DNA from: Clostridia bacterium
GTDB taxonomy: Bacteria; Bacillota_A; Clostridia; Christensenellales; Aristaeellaceae
Length of the DNA stretch: 30,174 nucleotides
NCBI GenBank assembly: GCA_017430945.1
Contig: JAFRMB010000006.1
Coordinates: forward strand, 1 to 30,174
Direction: 5' to 3'
The notes under the pieces are model-generated. The model was not told where the DNA came from. It ran no database searches and saw nothing but the letters and a program-made list of their open reading frames with translations. Below, piece after piece: positions 22,930-30,174 of this stretch; position 1 is the first letter of the stretch; every line of letters begins with the position of its first letter. A program made the translations under genes and the position numbers.

Positions 22930-23925
22930 TCAGACGGTGGCCCGCTCGATCAGCTGCACATCGAGCACCTGGTCTTCTACCGGCTCGCCGTCCAGCATGC
23001 GGATGATCGAATCCGCGGCCAGCGCGCCGAAGCGGCGGTACTGCTGGCGGACCGTGGTGAGTGCCGGCGTGATGTGCTCGCTCGCGGGGATGTCGTCCAT
23101 GCCCAGCAGAGCGATATCGCCGGGCACCGCCACATGGACTTCGTTCAGGTATTGCACGCCTCCGATGGCGATGATGTCGGAGGTATAGAAGATCGAATCG
23201 AAGCGGATGCCGGAGCGCAGGATCTGCCGGGTGACCTGGCGTCCGCCGTCGTAGGTCACGTGATCCACATGGAAGACGCTCCGCGGGTCGAAGGCCAGGC
23301 CGTGCGCGGCGAGCGCGCTCTGAAAGCCCAGCAGGCGCTGCTTCTGCGTCTCCAGGTCATCTTCATAGAGCACGATCGCGGGCGCCCGACGCCCGGCGTC
23401 CAGCAGGCGGTCGCCGGCCAGCCGGCCGCCCGAGAAGTTGTCGCTGCCGATAAAGCAGCTGCCGCGCTCCATGGCTTCGGGCGGTGGCTTGCGGTCGACG
23501 TAGATGATCGGCAGGTCCTCCATCATCGTCTTCGTCCGCTTGCCGCCAACGTAGATGATGCCGGAGAATCGCAGCCGGCCGAGTATGCCAAGAGCGCGTT
23601 TTTCAGCCTCTTCGTTTTCAAACGTATCGAAGAGGATCGCGGTGTAGCCGCGGCGGAACAGGTCGCGCTCGATCTGCTGCACGATGCCCCCGAAGTAATC
23701 GCTGGTGACGTCGCTCACGATCACGCCGATCGCCTTCACCCGATCCTCCCGCAGGCTCTTCGCCAGAAGATTCGGTCGATAGTCATAGCGGTCGATCACA
23801 TCGCGCACGCGCCGCTCCGTCTCCTTCGAGAAGCGCCCGTTCCCGTTGATCACGCGGGAAACGGTGGCCACGGAGGTATTCGCCAGGCGCGCGATCTCTC
23901 TGATCGAGAACTTCTCGTCGTTCAC
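22930..23925 (-). CDS. LacI-family transcriptional regulator
   Basis: A 331-residue LacI/GalR regulator: helix-turn-helix at about 7-27 (IREIARLANTSVATVSRVIN), hinge region near 45-60 (YRPNLLAKSLR), and a periplasmic-binding-protein-like effector domain (65-331) with GVIVSDVTSDYFGGIVQQIE. The start codon is GTG at 23925, with GGAGGAGG 8 bases upstream. It is first in a unit with two sugar kinases and divergent from the sugar transporter. Its most likely target is the palindrome GTAAACGATTAC at 24237-24248, of LacI type with a central CG. The effector is probably the imported sugar or its phosphate. Confidence 0.93.
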   Translation of the reverse strand: MNDEKFSIREIARLANTSVATVSRVINGNGRFSKETERRVRDVIDRYDYRPNLLAKSLREDRVKAIGVIVSDVTSDYFGGIVQQIERDLFRRGYTAILFDTFENEEAEKRALGILGRLRFSGIIYVGGKRTKTMMEDLPIIYVDRKPPPEAMERGSCFIGSDNFSGGRLAGDRLLDAGRRAPAIVLYEDDLETQKQRLLGFQSALAAHGLAFDPRSVFHVDHVTYDGGRQVTRQILRSGIRFDSIFYTSDIIAIGGVQYLNEVHVAVPGDIALLGMDDIPASEHITPALTTVRQQYRRFGALAADSIIRMLDGEPVEDQVLDVQLIERATV

Positions 23926-23947
23926 CGCGGATCCCTCCTCCGAAGCT

Positions 23948-23969
23948 GTGATGCGTTCCGTGATGTTCC
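23948..23969. other. Tandem GTGATG-TTCC repeat in the regulator leader
   Basis: GTGATG-CG-TTCC (23948-23959) is followed directly by GTGATG-TTCC (23960-23969), right at the predicted transcription start of the regulator operon. It could be an operator for another factor or chance. Confidence 0.3.
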
Positions 23970-23975
23970 GACAAT

Positions 23976-24005
23976 ACTATAGCACAGGGGAGCAAAGTCC
24001 GTCAA
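23976..24005 (-). promoter_or_regulatory. Promoter of the LacI regulator/kinase operon
   Basis: On the minus strand TTGACG (24000-24005), 18 bases, TATAGT (23976-23981) with a TGC extension. Confidence 0.65.
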
Positions 24006-24191
24006 CACATTCGCGCGGCGCGATCCACGGGCGGCGCGGAGATCGGCGGGGGGGGCGACATCCGCGCTCATGCCGATCCGGCGCTTCGGCGCAGACCGGG
24101 GACTCGGGAGCCAGGAATGTGGCACGATGCGCGACCGGTGAATGGCAAACCTTAATAAAGGGGAAAAACAGACAAATTTTTTATGGCGTTA

Positions 24192-24220
24192 TTGACATTA
24201 TGGCGAGAATGGTTTAAAAT
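24192..24220 (+). promoter_or_regulatory. Promoter of the sugar ABC operon
   Basis: Perfect TTGACA (24192-24197), 17 bases, TAAAAT (24215-24220). The start point would be near 24227. The 120-base leader contains the operator and no obvious riboswitch. Confidence 0.8.
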
Positions 24221-24236
24221 GGAACCGTCCTGTAGA

Positions 24237-24248
24237 GTAAACGATTAC
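24237..24248. promoter_or_regulatory. LacI-type operator
   Basis: GTAAACGATTAC is a near-perfect palindrome around CG, with the general LacI/GalR/CcpA operator form. It lies about +11 to +22 of the sugar operon transcript, a repression position. The linked LacI-family protein is the probable ligand; CcpA binding (cre-like) is an alternative. Confidence 0.65.
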
Positions 24249-24345
24249 CCATCCACAGCGCCGCGATCCGGCGGTCCCTTACGATCTATCGGCATAGTGA
24301 AGGACTATGGCTGAAAGATAAATAATTAGCGAAGGAGTCACCATT

Positions 24346-25413
24346 ATGAAGAAACTGCTTACACTGCTCCTGGTCGTCGCAATGATCTCCAGCATCGCCT
24401 GCGCGGCGCTGGCCGAGGGCTACCAAGTCCTGAACGGCTTCGATCCCGCGAACTTCAAGAGCGAGAAGGATCCCTCTGAGTTCAAGATGGCCGTCGTCGT
24501 GAAGGGCGTGGCCGACTGGTTCTCCCGCCTGGAGGAAGGCGTGACCGAGTTTGCCGAGAAGTACGGCGTGGACGCACACGTTGAGTTCCCCGCCACCACC
24601 GACGCCGCCTCCCAGCTGGAGATCATCGACCAGCTGAAGACCCAGGGCTATGACGCCATCATCGTGGTGCCGAACGACTCCGCCGCGCTGGAGAACACCT
24701 TCGCGGACGCCATGGAGAAGGGCATCGTCGTCGTCGGCCACGAGGCTTCCAACCTGAAGAACTGCCTGTATGACACCGAGGCCTTCAACGCCCAGACCAA
24801 CGCCGTTGCCAAGGCTGACGCGCTGATCGAGGCCACCGGCGGCGAGGGCAAGTACGCCATCATGGTCGGCTACACCACCGCCATCACCCACATGGACTAC
24901 GCCACCCGCGAGGTCGAGTACCTGAAGGAGGTCGCCCCGGGCCTGGAGCTGATCAACGATGGCGCCATCCCCACCTGCGAGTCCAAGGAATCCACCACCA
25001 CCGCTTACGAGCAGGCCAAGCAGGTTCTGAAGGCCAATCCCGACCTGAAGGGCTTTGTCTGCCACTGCTCCACCGACGCGGCGGGCGTCTCCCAGGCTGT
25101 TGAAGAGATGGGCCTCGAGGGCCAGGTCATGATCATCGGCGCCGGCGTTCCCTCCGTGTACGCTGAGCAGCTGAAGGACGGCCTGATCTACTGCGTCACC
25201 ACCTGGGATCCCAAACTGTCCGGCTACGTTGCCTGCCTGACCGCCTACAAAGTCCTGATCGGCGAGCCCGTGGGCGACGGCACCGACCTGTCTGACGGCG
25301 GCGCGGCTCCCGGCTACGAGTCCGTCAAGCTGGTCCTGGACGACGGCAACAACTGCCTGCTGGGCAGCGCGCCCTGCGTTGGCACCGGCGAGAACGTCGA
25401 CGAACTGTTCTGA
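24346..25413 (+). CDS. Sugar ABC transporter substrate-binding protein
   Basis: A 355-residue RbsB-type (type I periplasmic-binding fold) sugar binder. Residues 1-23 are a signal peptide ending ALA-EG. A cysteine at 19 (SSIAC) is a poor lipobox match, so lipid anchoring is possible but not clear; without it the protein would need another way to stay at a Gram-positive surface. Domain features include KMAVVVKGVADWFSRLEEGV (ligand-binding N-lobe), YDAIIVVPNDSAAL (typical D-x-I-I-V-x-P-x-D) and GQVMIIGAGVPS. AAGGAG is 8 bases before the ATG. Codon use is strongly biased to C-ending codons, which suggests high expression. A terminator follows, so it is probably made in excess over the ATPase and permeases. 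Confidence 0.92.
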   Translation: MKKLLTLLLVVAMISSIACAALAEGYQVLNGFDPANFKSEKDPSEFKMAVVVKGVADWFSRLEEGVTEFAEKYGVDAHVEFPATTDAASQLEIIDQLKTQGYDAIIVVPNDSAALENTFADAMEKGIVVVGHEASNLKNCLYDTEAFNAQTNAVAKADALIEATGGEGKYAIMVGYTTAITHMDYATREVEYLKEVAPGLELINDGAIPTCESKESTTTAYEQAKQVLKANPDLKGFVCHCSTDAAGVSQAVEEMGLEGQVMIIGAGVPSVYAEQLKDGLIYCVTTWDPKLSGYVACLTAYKVLIGEPVGDGTDLSDGGAAPGYESVKLVLDDGNNCLLGSAPCVGTGENVDELF

Positions 25414-25465
25414 TCCCGGGACAGCCGGAGACATTGCATTGGTTTAATATGGATTAGACCTGAGG

Positions 25466-25505
25466 CGCTGCCGAGCGGCTTTCCCCTTGGCAGCGTTTTA
25501 TTCAA
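25466..25505 (+). terminator. Partial terminator inside the sugar operon
   Basis: CGCTGCC (25466-25472) pairs with GGCAGCG (25489-25495), followed by TTTTATTC. No new promoter is evident before the ATPase, so this probably attenuates rather than ends transcription. Confidence 0.7.
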
Positions 25506-25562
25506 TTCTGTACGCCAATCGATCATGACTCCCATTTTTAGAGGAGAGGGGAGGAACAACTG

Positions 25563-27053
25563 TTGTCTGAGTATATTCTGGACTGCAAAGGCGTATGCAA
25601 ATCGTTCGGAGGCGTACACGCCCTGCAGAATGTCGACCTGAGGGTCAAGCGGGGTGAGGTGCATTGCCTGGCCGGCGAGAACGGCTGCGGCAAGTCCACC
25701 ATCATCAAGGCGATCTCGGGTTTCCAGCCACAGGATTCGGGCACCATCGAATTCGACGGCACGGTCTATCAGTCGCTCTCGCCGTCTGTCTCCATCGATC
25801 AGGGCATCCAGGTCATCTATCAGGATATGTCCGTCTTCCCGAACCTGACCGTGCAGGAGAACCTGGCGATCAACACCGTGATATCCAACAAGCAGAAGAT
25901 CTACAACCACAAGCAGCAGAGGGAGATCGCAAAGAAGGTCATGGCGACGCTGGACCTGGATCTCGATCTGGACGATGTGGTCGAGACGCTGCCGGTCGCG
26001 GCCAAGCAGCTGATCGCCATCGCGCGCGCGCTGTACGCCAAGGCGAAGTTCCTGATCCTGGACGAGCCCACGACGGCGCTGACCCGCAAGGAGGTCGACC
26101 GCCTGTTTGAGATCATTCGTGATCTGAAGGCCAAGGGACTCTCCATACTGTTCGTGTCCCACAAGCTGGACGAGATGTACGAGATCTCCGACAGCATCAC
26201 CATCATGCGCTCCGGCCAGGCGGTGTACACCGGGCCCATGGCGACGCTGAGCGAAGAGGATTTCACCCACTACATGACCGGCCGCGACTTCGACGACGTG
26301 GACAACAAGCACGCCGAGGAGCGCATCCAGTACGACGCACAGCCGGCCATCGAGCTGAAAGACCTGTCCGGCCCCGGCTTCGCGGGCGTGTCCTTCAAGG
26401 TCCAGCCCGGCGAGATCGTGGGCATCACCGGCCAGCTGGGTTCCGGTCGCTCGGAATTGTGCAACACGCTCTTCGGCATCGAAAAGGCGACGGGCGGCAG
26501 TATCACCTGCGCGGGCAAACAGGTGACCATCTCCTCGGTCAAGGACGCGACGAAGAACGGCATCGCGCTGGTCCCCGAAGACCGTCTGACAGAGGGCCTG
26601 TTCCTGCCGGTGTCCATCATGGAGAACATCACCCTGGTCAACTTCGACAAGTTCACCAAGGGCGTGACGCTGGATTCCGCCAGCCAGATCGCGAACTCCT
26701 CCGAATGGGTCAAGGATATCCATGTCAAGACCGACGACCATCTGCTGCCCGTACAGACGCTCTCGGGCGGCAACCAGCAGAAGGTGGTCCTGGCCAAGTG
26801 GCTGTCCACGGATCCGAAGATCCTGATCCTCAACGGTCCGACGGTCGGCGTCGACATCGGCGCGAAATACGATATTTACGCGCTGCTGCGCGACCTGGCG
26901 AAGAAGGGCCTGGCGGTCCTCGTCGCCAGCGACGACCTGACCGAGGTCTCCAGGCTGTGCGACCGCACCGTCGTCATGCGCGGCGGCCTCATGACCGGCG
27001 AGATCGCGGGCAAGGATCTGACCGTCGAGAATCTGACCAAGGCGATCATGTGA
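25563..27053 (+). CDS. Sugar ABC transporter ATPase (two fused NBDs)
   Basis: A 496-residue RbsA-type ATPase with two nucleotide-binding domains, energising import with the two permeases. NBD1 has Walker A GENGCGKST (38-46), signature LPVAAKQ (143-149, degenerate) and Walker B FLILDEPT (163-170). NBD2 has a P-loop GQLGSGRSE (290-298) with Arg for Lys, canonical LSGGNQQ (400-406) and Walker B ILILNGPT (420-427), where the usual Asp-Glu are N424-G425. So one ATP site (NBD1 Walker motifs plus NBD2 signature) is competent and the other is dead. The start is TTG at 25563, with GGGGAGG 8 bases upstream. The downstream permease starts 13 bases after its stop. Confidence 0.93.
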   Translation: MSEYILDCKGVCKSFGGVHALQNVDLRVKRGEVHCLAGENGCGKSTIIKAISGFQPQDSGTIEFDGTVYQSLSPSVSIDQGIQVIYQDMSVFPNLTVQENLAINTVISNKQKIYNHKQQREIAKKVMATLDLDLDLDDVVETLPVAAKQLIAIARALYAKAKFLILDEPTTALTRKEVDRLFEIIRDLKAKGLSILFVSHKLDEMYEISDSITIMRSGQAVYTGPMATLSEEDFTHYMTGRDFDDVDNKHAEERIQYDAQPAIELKDLSGPGFAGVSFKVQPGEIVGITGQLGSGRSELCNTLFGIEKATGGSITCAGKQVTISSVKDATKNGIALVPEDRLTEGLFLPVSIMENITLVNFDKFTKGVTLDSASQIANSSEWVKDIHVKTDDHLLPVQTLSGGNQQKVVLAKWLSTDPKILILNGPTVGVDIGAKYDIYALLRDLAKKGLAVLVASDDLTEVSRLCDRTVVMRGGLMTGEIAGKDLTVENLTKAIM

Positions 27054-27066
27054 GGAGGCGAAAAAG

Positions 27067-28080
27067 ATGAACAAGAAAATGAAACGGCTCCTCGGCAGGA
27101 ACGAGTTTTACGTCGCTGCCATCATAATCGTCCTCGCACTGATCATTCAGGTGATCTCTGGGCAGTTCATCGCGATCAACAATCTGGTCGACCTGGCGCG
27201 CGCCATCATCGTCAATGCGATCTACGCCCTGTGCGGCCTGCTCGCCTTCGTCTCCACCGGCGCGGACGTCTCCTTCCCGATGATCGCGGGCATGACCACC
27301 TACATCATATTCAAGGTGGCTGAGGTGACCAGCCTTCCGGCGTTCGTGCTGGTGATCATCGCGCTGATCATCGGCGCGCTGTGCGGCTGCATCAACGGCT
27401 TCTTTATCGTCAAATACCACTTCAACTCTCTGATCGTCACGCTGTCCACTTCCGCCATCTGCTACGGCATCGCCTTCGGCGCCCTGAAGGGCGTGCGCAT
27501 CGATGTGCCCGGCGCGTTCAAGGCATTCTCCAAGTGGAACCTGTTCACCGTGCGAAGCAATATCACGGGCCTGGGCGCGAAGATGCACGGCGCCATACTG
27601 ATCATGATCGTGCTGTACGTGCTGGCCTATCTGGTCCTGCGCCATACCATGGTCGGGCGTTCGATCTACGCCATCGGCGGCGACGAGATCTCCGCGCGCC
27701 GCGCCGGTATCCAGGTGGATAAGGTCCGCTTCGGCGTGTTCGTGGTCAACGGCATGATCGCCGTCATCGGCGGCCTGTGCTACGCCTGCATGTGTAAGAA
27801 CTGCTCCCCCATGGAGTACTACGGCGGTGAGAACATCGTCATCGCGGCCATCGTTCTCGGCGGCGTCCGCCTGACCGGCGGCCACGGCACGCTGTTGGGT
27901 TGCCTGCTGGGCACGTTCCTGCTGTCGATGGTCTCCAACTCGCTGACGCTGATCGGCGTGTCCGTGTACTGGCAGAACGTGTTTATCGGCCTCATCATCG
28001 TCGGCGGCGCGTCCATCTCCGCGATCCAGGCAAAGCGCTCCCTGAAGGCCAGTAAGCAACTCGGAAAGGAGGCGGCGTAA
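27067..28080 (+). CDS. Sugar ABC transporter permease 1
   Basis: A 337-residue permease of the RbsC/branched-chain-type (BPD_transp_2) family with about nine to ten hydrophobic helices. The conserved cytoplasmic-loop segment GRSIYAIGGDEISARRAGIQ, which contacts the ATPase, and the later GGVRLTGGHGTLLGCLLGTF fit the family. It begins 13 bases after the ATPase stop with GAGGAGG, and its stop is followed one base later by the second permease start, so the pair is coupled. Two non-identical permeases suggest a heterodimeric channel. The sugar cannot be read from sequence; the linked epimerase points to a ketohexose or its epimer. Confidence 0.92.
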   Translation: MNKKMKRLLGRNEFYVAAIIIVLALIIQVISGQFIAINNLVDLARAIIVNAIYALCGLLAFVSTGADVSFPMIAGMTTYIIFKVAEVTSLPAFVLVIIALIIGALCGCINGFFIVKYHFNSLIVTLSTSAICYGIAFGALKGVRIDVPGAFKAFSKWNLFTVRSNITGLGAKMHGAILIMIVLYVLAYLVLRHTMVGRSIYAIGGDEISARRAGIQVDKVRFGVFVVNGMIAVIGGLCYACMCKNCSPMEYYGGENIVIAAIVLGGVRLTGGHGTLLGCLLGTFLLSMVSNSLTLIGVSVYWQNVFIGLIIVGGASISAIQAKRSLKASKQLGKEAA

Positions 28081-28081
28081 A

Positions 28082-29056
28082 ATGACGACGGCTAAAAAGT
28101 TTAAGATCAACAGCGACTTTTTCCGGATGCTGGTGATCCTGGTCGTGCTGGTCATCGCTGCGACCGTCACCTCCGGCTCCAACTTCTTCAGCGCGATCAG
28201 CTTCCAGACGATGGCAAAGCAGCTGACGGAATACGGCCTCATGTCCATCGCGCTCGCGATGGCGATGATCACCGGCGGCATCGACCTGTCCACCGTGTAC
28301 ATCGCCAACATGTGCGGCGCCATCGCGTCCCTGACCATCAGCGCCATCGCGCCCGAAGGGCAAGCCCTCGGCATCCTCTTTGCCTGCATCCTGGCCATCG
28401 GCATCGGCCTGTGCTGCGGCGCGCTGAACGGCTTCCTGGTCTCCGTGGTCGGCGTGCCGCCCATGCTGGCGACGCTGGGCACTTACGAGCTGTTCTCCGG
28501 CATCACCATCGTGCTCTCCAACGGCCAGTCGATCCAGGTCATCCCGGAATTCACCGTGTTCGCGACTCTGGAGATCCTGGGCATCCCGCTTCCGTTCATC
28601 GTGTTCGTGGTGATGGCGATCATCTTCTCGATCCTGCTGGGCAAGACTGCGTTTGGCCGCAGGGTGCACCTGGTCGGCGTCAACCCGAAGGCGGCGCGCT
28701 TCGCGGGCATCAACAATGAGAAGACCATCACGATGGCGTACACGCTGGGCGGCCTGCTGTGCGCGATCGCCGGACTGATCTCCCTGTCCCGCGTGTCCTC
28801 CGTCAAGGCGGACTTCGGCTCCTCCTACGTCATGATGACGATCCTGATCGCCGTTCTGGGCGGCTGCAACCCCGCGGGCGGCTGGGGCGAGATCCCCGGC
28901 GTCGCCACGGCGGTGCTGGTGCTTCAGGTCATTTCCCAGTGGCTGACCGCGGTGCCGTGGATCAACGGTTACTATCGCCAGGCGCTGTACGGCATCCTGC
29001 TGCTCGGCTTCATGACCTACAAGTACTATCGCGACAAGAACCTGAGAAGGCGCTGA
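28082..29056 (+). CDS. Sugar ABC transporter permease 2
   Basis: A 324-residue permease of the same family as the one before it. It has MITGGIDLSTVYIANMCGAI near the N-terminus (the typical G-G-I-D-L-S region), GRRVHLVGVNPKAARFAGIN as the ATPase-contact loop, and VLGGCNPAGGWGEIPGVATA. AAAGGAGG lies inside the end of the upstream gene, 9 bases before the ATG. It is followed by a stable hairpin and then the epimerase gene. Confidence 0.92.
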   Translation: MTTAKKFKINSDFFRMLVILVVLVIAATVTSGSNFFSAISFQTMAKQLTEYGLMSIALAMAMITGGIDLSTVYIANMCGAIASLTISAIAPEGQALGILFACILAIGIGLCCGALNGFLVSVVGVPPMLATLGTYELFSGITIVLSNGQSIQVIPEFTVFATLEILGIPLPFIVFVVMAIIFSILLGKTAFGRRVHLVGVNPKAARFAGINNEKTITMAYTLGGLLCAIAGLISLSRVSSVKADFGSSYVMMTILIAVLGGCNPAGGWGEIPGVATAVLVLQVISQWLTAVPWINGYYRQALYGILLLGFMTYKYYRDKNLRRR

Positions 29057-29068
29057 CATACGATGAAG

Positions 29069-29094
29069 CACAGCCGGCTTTGCGGCCGGCTGTG
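29069..29094 (+). other. Intercistronic hairpin before the epimerase
   Basis: CACAGCCGGC (29069-29078), 6-base loop, GCCGGCTGTG (29085-29094): ten perfect pairs, no T-run. Likely an mRNA stability or processing element that separates transporter and epimerase expression. Confidence 0.55.
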
Positions 29095-29124
29095 ATCGGA
29101 CCACAATGAGAAAGGACGATCTCA

Positions 29125-29994
29125 ATGAAATACGGCATCTACTATTCCTACTGGGAGAAGGCATGGCGCGCGGACTACATCCCGTATGTGAAGAAGGTCA
29201 AGGACCTGGGCTTTGACATCCTGGAGGTCGGCTGCCATCACTTCCTGGACATGAGCGATGAATACCTGACCGCCTTGAAGAAAGAGGCTGAAGCCCAGGG
29301 CATCATCCTGACCGGCGGCTACGGCCCCGACAAGGCGCATGACATCGCGAATGCCGACCCGGCGGTGGTCAAGGTGGCTTTCGACAAGTACGAGGCGACC
29401 TTTAAAAAGATGAAGACCGCCGGCGTGAAGTGGCTTGGCGGCGGGCTCTACTCCTACTGGCCGGCCGATTACTCCAAGCCTCTGGACAAGGCCGGCGACC
29501 GCGCCCGCTCCATCGCGAACATTCGCACGCTGGGCGACATGGCGGCCGAGTACGACATCACGCTCGGCATGGAGGTCCTGAACCGCTTCGAGGGCTATAT
29601 CCTGAACACCTGCGAAGAGGCGCTGGACTTCGTGACCAAGGTGGACCGCAAGAACGTCACCATCATGCTGGACACCTTCCACATGAACATCGAGGAGGAT
29701 TCCTTCTACGACGCCGTGAAGCTGGCGGGCGACCGGCTCGGCCACCTGCACGTGGGCGAGGCCAACCGGCACTGCCCCTTCGCCGGCGGGCGCATGCCGT
29801 GGAAGGAGATCGGCGACGCGCTGCATGAGATCGGCTACAACGGCAATGTCGTTATGGAGCCGTTCGTCCTCGAAGGCGGCGAGGTCGGCCAGGATATTCG
29901 CGTGTGGCGCGACCTCTCCAACGGCGCGACCATGGAGAAGCTGGATCAGGACGCCGCGGACTCCGTGAAGTTCCTGCGCGGTCTGTGGGGCTGA
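29125..29994 (+). CDS. D-psicose (allulose)/D-tagatose 3-epimerase family enzyme
   Basis: A 289-residue TIM-barrel epimerase very similar to clostridial D-psicose 3-epimerase, which interconverts ketohexoses such as D-fructose and D-psicose at C3 in the cytoplasm. It begins MKYGIYYSYWEKAWRADY and shares GGLYSYWPADY, EVLNRFEGY, MLDTFHMNIEED and VWRDLSNGA with that enzyme as I recall it. The metal ligands and catalytic acids are E150, D183, H209 and E245; the last is one residue later than in Ruminiclostridium DPEase because of a one-residue insertion near 216-222. It is the last gene of the transporter operon, so it most probably converts the imported sugar into one the kinases can use, or the reverse. 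L-ribulose or D-tagatose are other possible substrates. Confidence 0.9.
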   Translation: MKYGIYYSYWEKAWRADYIPYVKKVKDLGFDILEVGCHHFLDMSDEYLTALKKEAEAQGIILTGGYGPDKAHDIANADPAVVKVAFDKYEATFKKMKTAGVKWLGGGLYSYWPADYSKPLDKAGDRARSIANIRTLGDMAAEYDITLGMEVLNRFEGYILNTCEEALDFVTKVDRKNVTIMLDTFHMNIEEDSFYDAVKLAGDRLGHLHVGEANRHCPFAGGRMPWKEIGDALHEIGYNGNVVMEPFVLEGGEVGQDIRVWRDLSNGATMEKLDQDAADSVKFLRGLWG

Positions 29995-30013
29995 TCCGCC
30001 TGACGGACCGGGT

Positions 30014-30042
30014 GAAGGCCACCGGCACAGCCGGTGGCCTTC
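30014..30042 (+). terminator. Terminator of the sugar ABC/epimerase operon
   Basis: A 13-pair perfect stem (30014-30026 with 30030-30042) with a three-base loop. The following GATCTGTTGTG is only moderately T-rich, but the stem is very stable. Confidence 0.7.
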
Positions 30043-30063
30043 GATCTGTTGTGAAACAGAGAA

Positions 30064-30082
30064 CCACCAGCTATGCTGGTGG
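30064..30082 (+). other. Subterminal hairpin of the IS200/IS605 end
   Basis: CCACCAGC (30064-30071), TAT loop, GCTGGTGG (30075-30082). A short perfect hairpin near the end is what single-strand (HUH) transposases recognise. Confidence 0.6.
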
Positions 30083-30114
30083 GCGAAAAAGCTTAAGCTA
30101 TGGACAAAAAGGGA

Positions 30115-30168
30115 CCTCCTTCGTAAAATGACAACAGGTCTGCCAACCGAGTCAAGAAACGAAGGAGG
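30115..30168 (+). promoter_or_regulatory. Hairpin that hides the tnpA ribosome site
   Basis: CCTCCTTCG (30115-30123) is exactly complementary to CGAAGGAGG (30160-30168), which contains the Shine-Dalgarno sequence. An inner GAC/GTC and GGT/ACC stem can form in the loop. Such sequestration of the ribosome site is known to repress TnpA translation in IS200. Confidence 0.65.
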
Positions 30169-30174
30169 AGAGTC

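Larger units (their letters stand above)
30050..30174 (+). mobile_element. Left end of an IS200/IS605-type element (partial)
   Basis: A subterminal hairpin (30064-30082) followed by a structured leader and a strong ribosome site (AAGGAGGAG, 30162-30170) just before the window ends. This is the usual order of an IS200/IS605 left end: hairpin for TnpA binding, then the tnpA leader. The tnpA start itself would lie just beyond 30174, so the assignment rests on the hairpins. The left boundary is approximate. The element sits right after the epimerase terminator. Confidence 0.6.

Noticed and set aside
24221..24345. Riboswitch in the long leader of the sugar operon
   Set aside because: No conserved aptamer sequence or terminator/antiterminator pair is seen; the LacI-type operator explains control well enough.
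25314..28482. Long minus-strand frames (586 and 478 codons) under the sugar transporter
   Set aside because: Shadows of strongly codon-biased genes; composition is His/Asp/Val/Gln-rich with no known motif.

Overview
The window looks like a chromosomal segment of a G+C-rich member of the Clostridia. The evidence is strong GGAGG-type ribosome binding sites, TTGACA/TATAAT promoters with 17-base spacers, an oligoendopeptidase F, a VanW/G5 wall protein, a Crh-like HPr paralogue, Fe-S uracil-DNA glycosylase and RbsABC-type sugar transport. The leucine-rich-repeat protein with a C-terminal GNGWRDHKHY motif reminds me of Christensenellales-like gut clostridia, but that placement is inference from memory. 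Both window edges run into insertion sequences: the 5' part of a DDE-type transposase leaves on the left (minus strand), and the left end of an IS200/IS605-type element begins on the right.

Layout. 1-243: IS edge. 387-1067 (+): exported UlaG-like metallo-hydrolase whose promoter -35 lies inside the IS terminus. 6852-1270 (-): operon of a heterodimeric ABC exporter (617 + 601 aa), a GT4 glycosyltransferase and an acyl-ACP thioesterase. 7071-8858 (+): oligoendopeptidase F. 8859-9432: long spacer with a possible small RNA on the minus strand. 9433-9693: rpsT. 9823-11154: rarA. 11351-13420: VanW/G5 protein with a 26-residue basic tandem repeat. 13501-13722: one-TM small protein. 13819-14964: two tandem family-4-like uracil-DNA glycosylases, only the first with Fe-S cysteines. 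15154-15384: HPr-like protein without the active-site histidine. 17178-15601 (-): a secreted or anchored unknown protein and a YdcF-type protein, facing an LRR membrane protein (17316-19178, +) across two promoters whose -10 boxes overlap. 19288-19364: tRNA-Ala(GGC).

19975-29994 is a coherent rare-sugar module: two FGGY kinases and a LacI-type regulator on the minus strand, and a divergent RbsB-ATPase-permease-permease transporter followed by a close relative of D-psicose (allulose) 3-epimerase on the plus strand. A LacI-type palindrome (24237-24248) sits just after the transporter promoter. An internal terminator after the binding-protein gene probably sets that protein's excess over the membrane parts.

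Nothing here proves an undescribed system. The most interesting items are the IS-supplied -35 box, the mutually exclusive divergent promoters, the Fe-S-less glycosylase partner, the allulose-type operon, and the small RNA candidate at 9022-9120.
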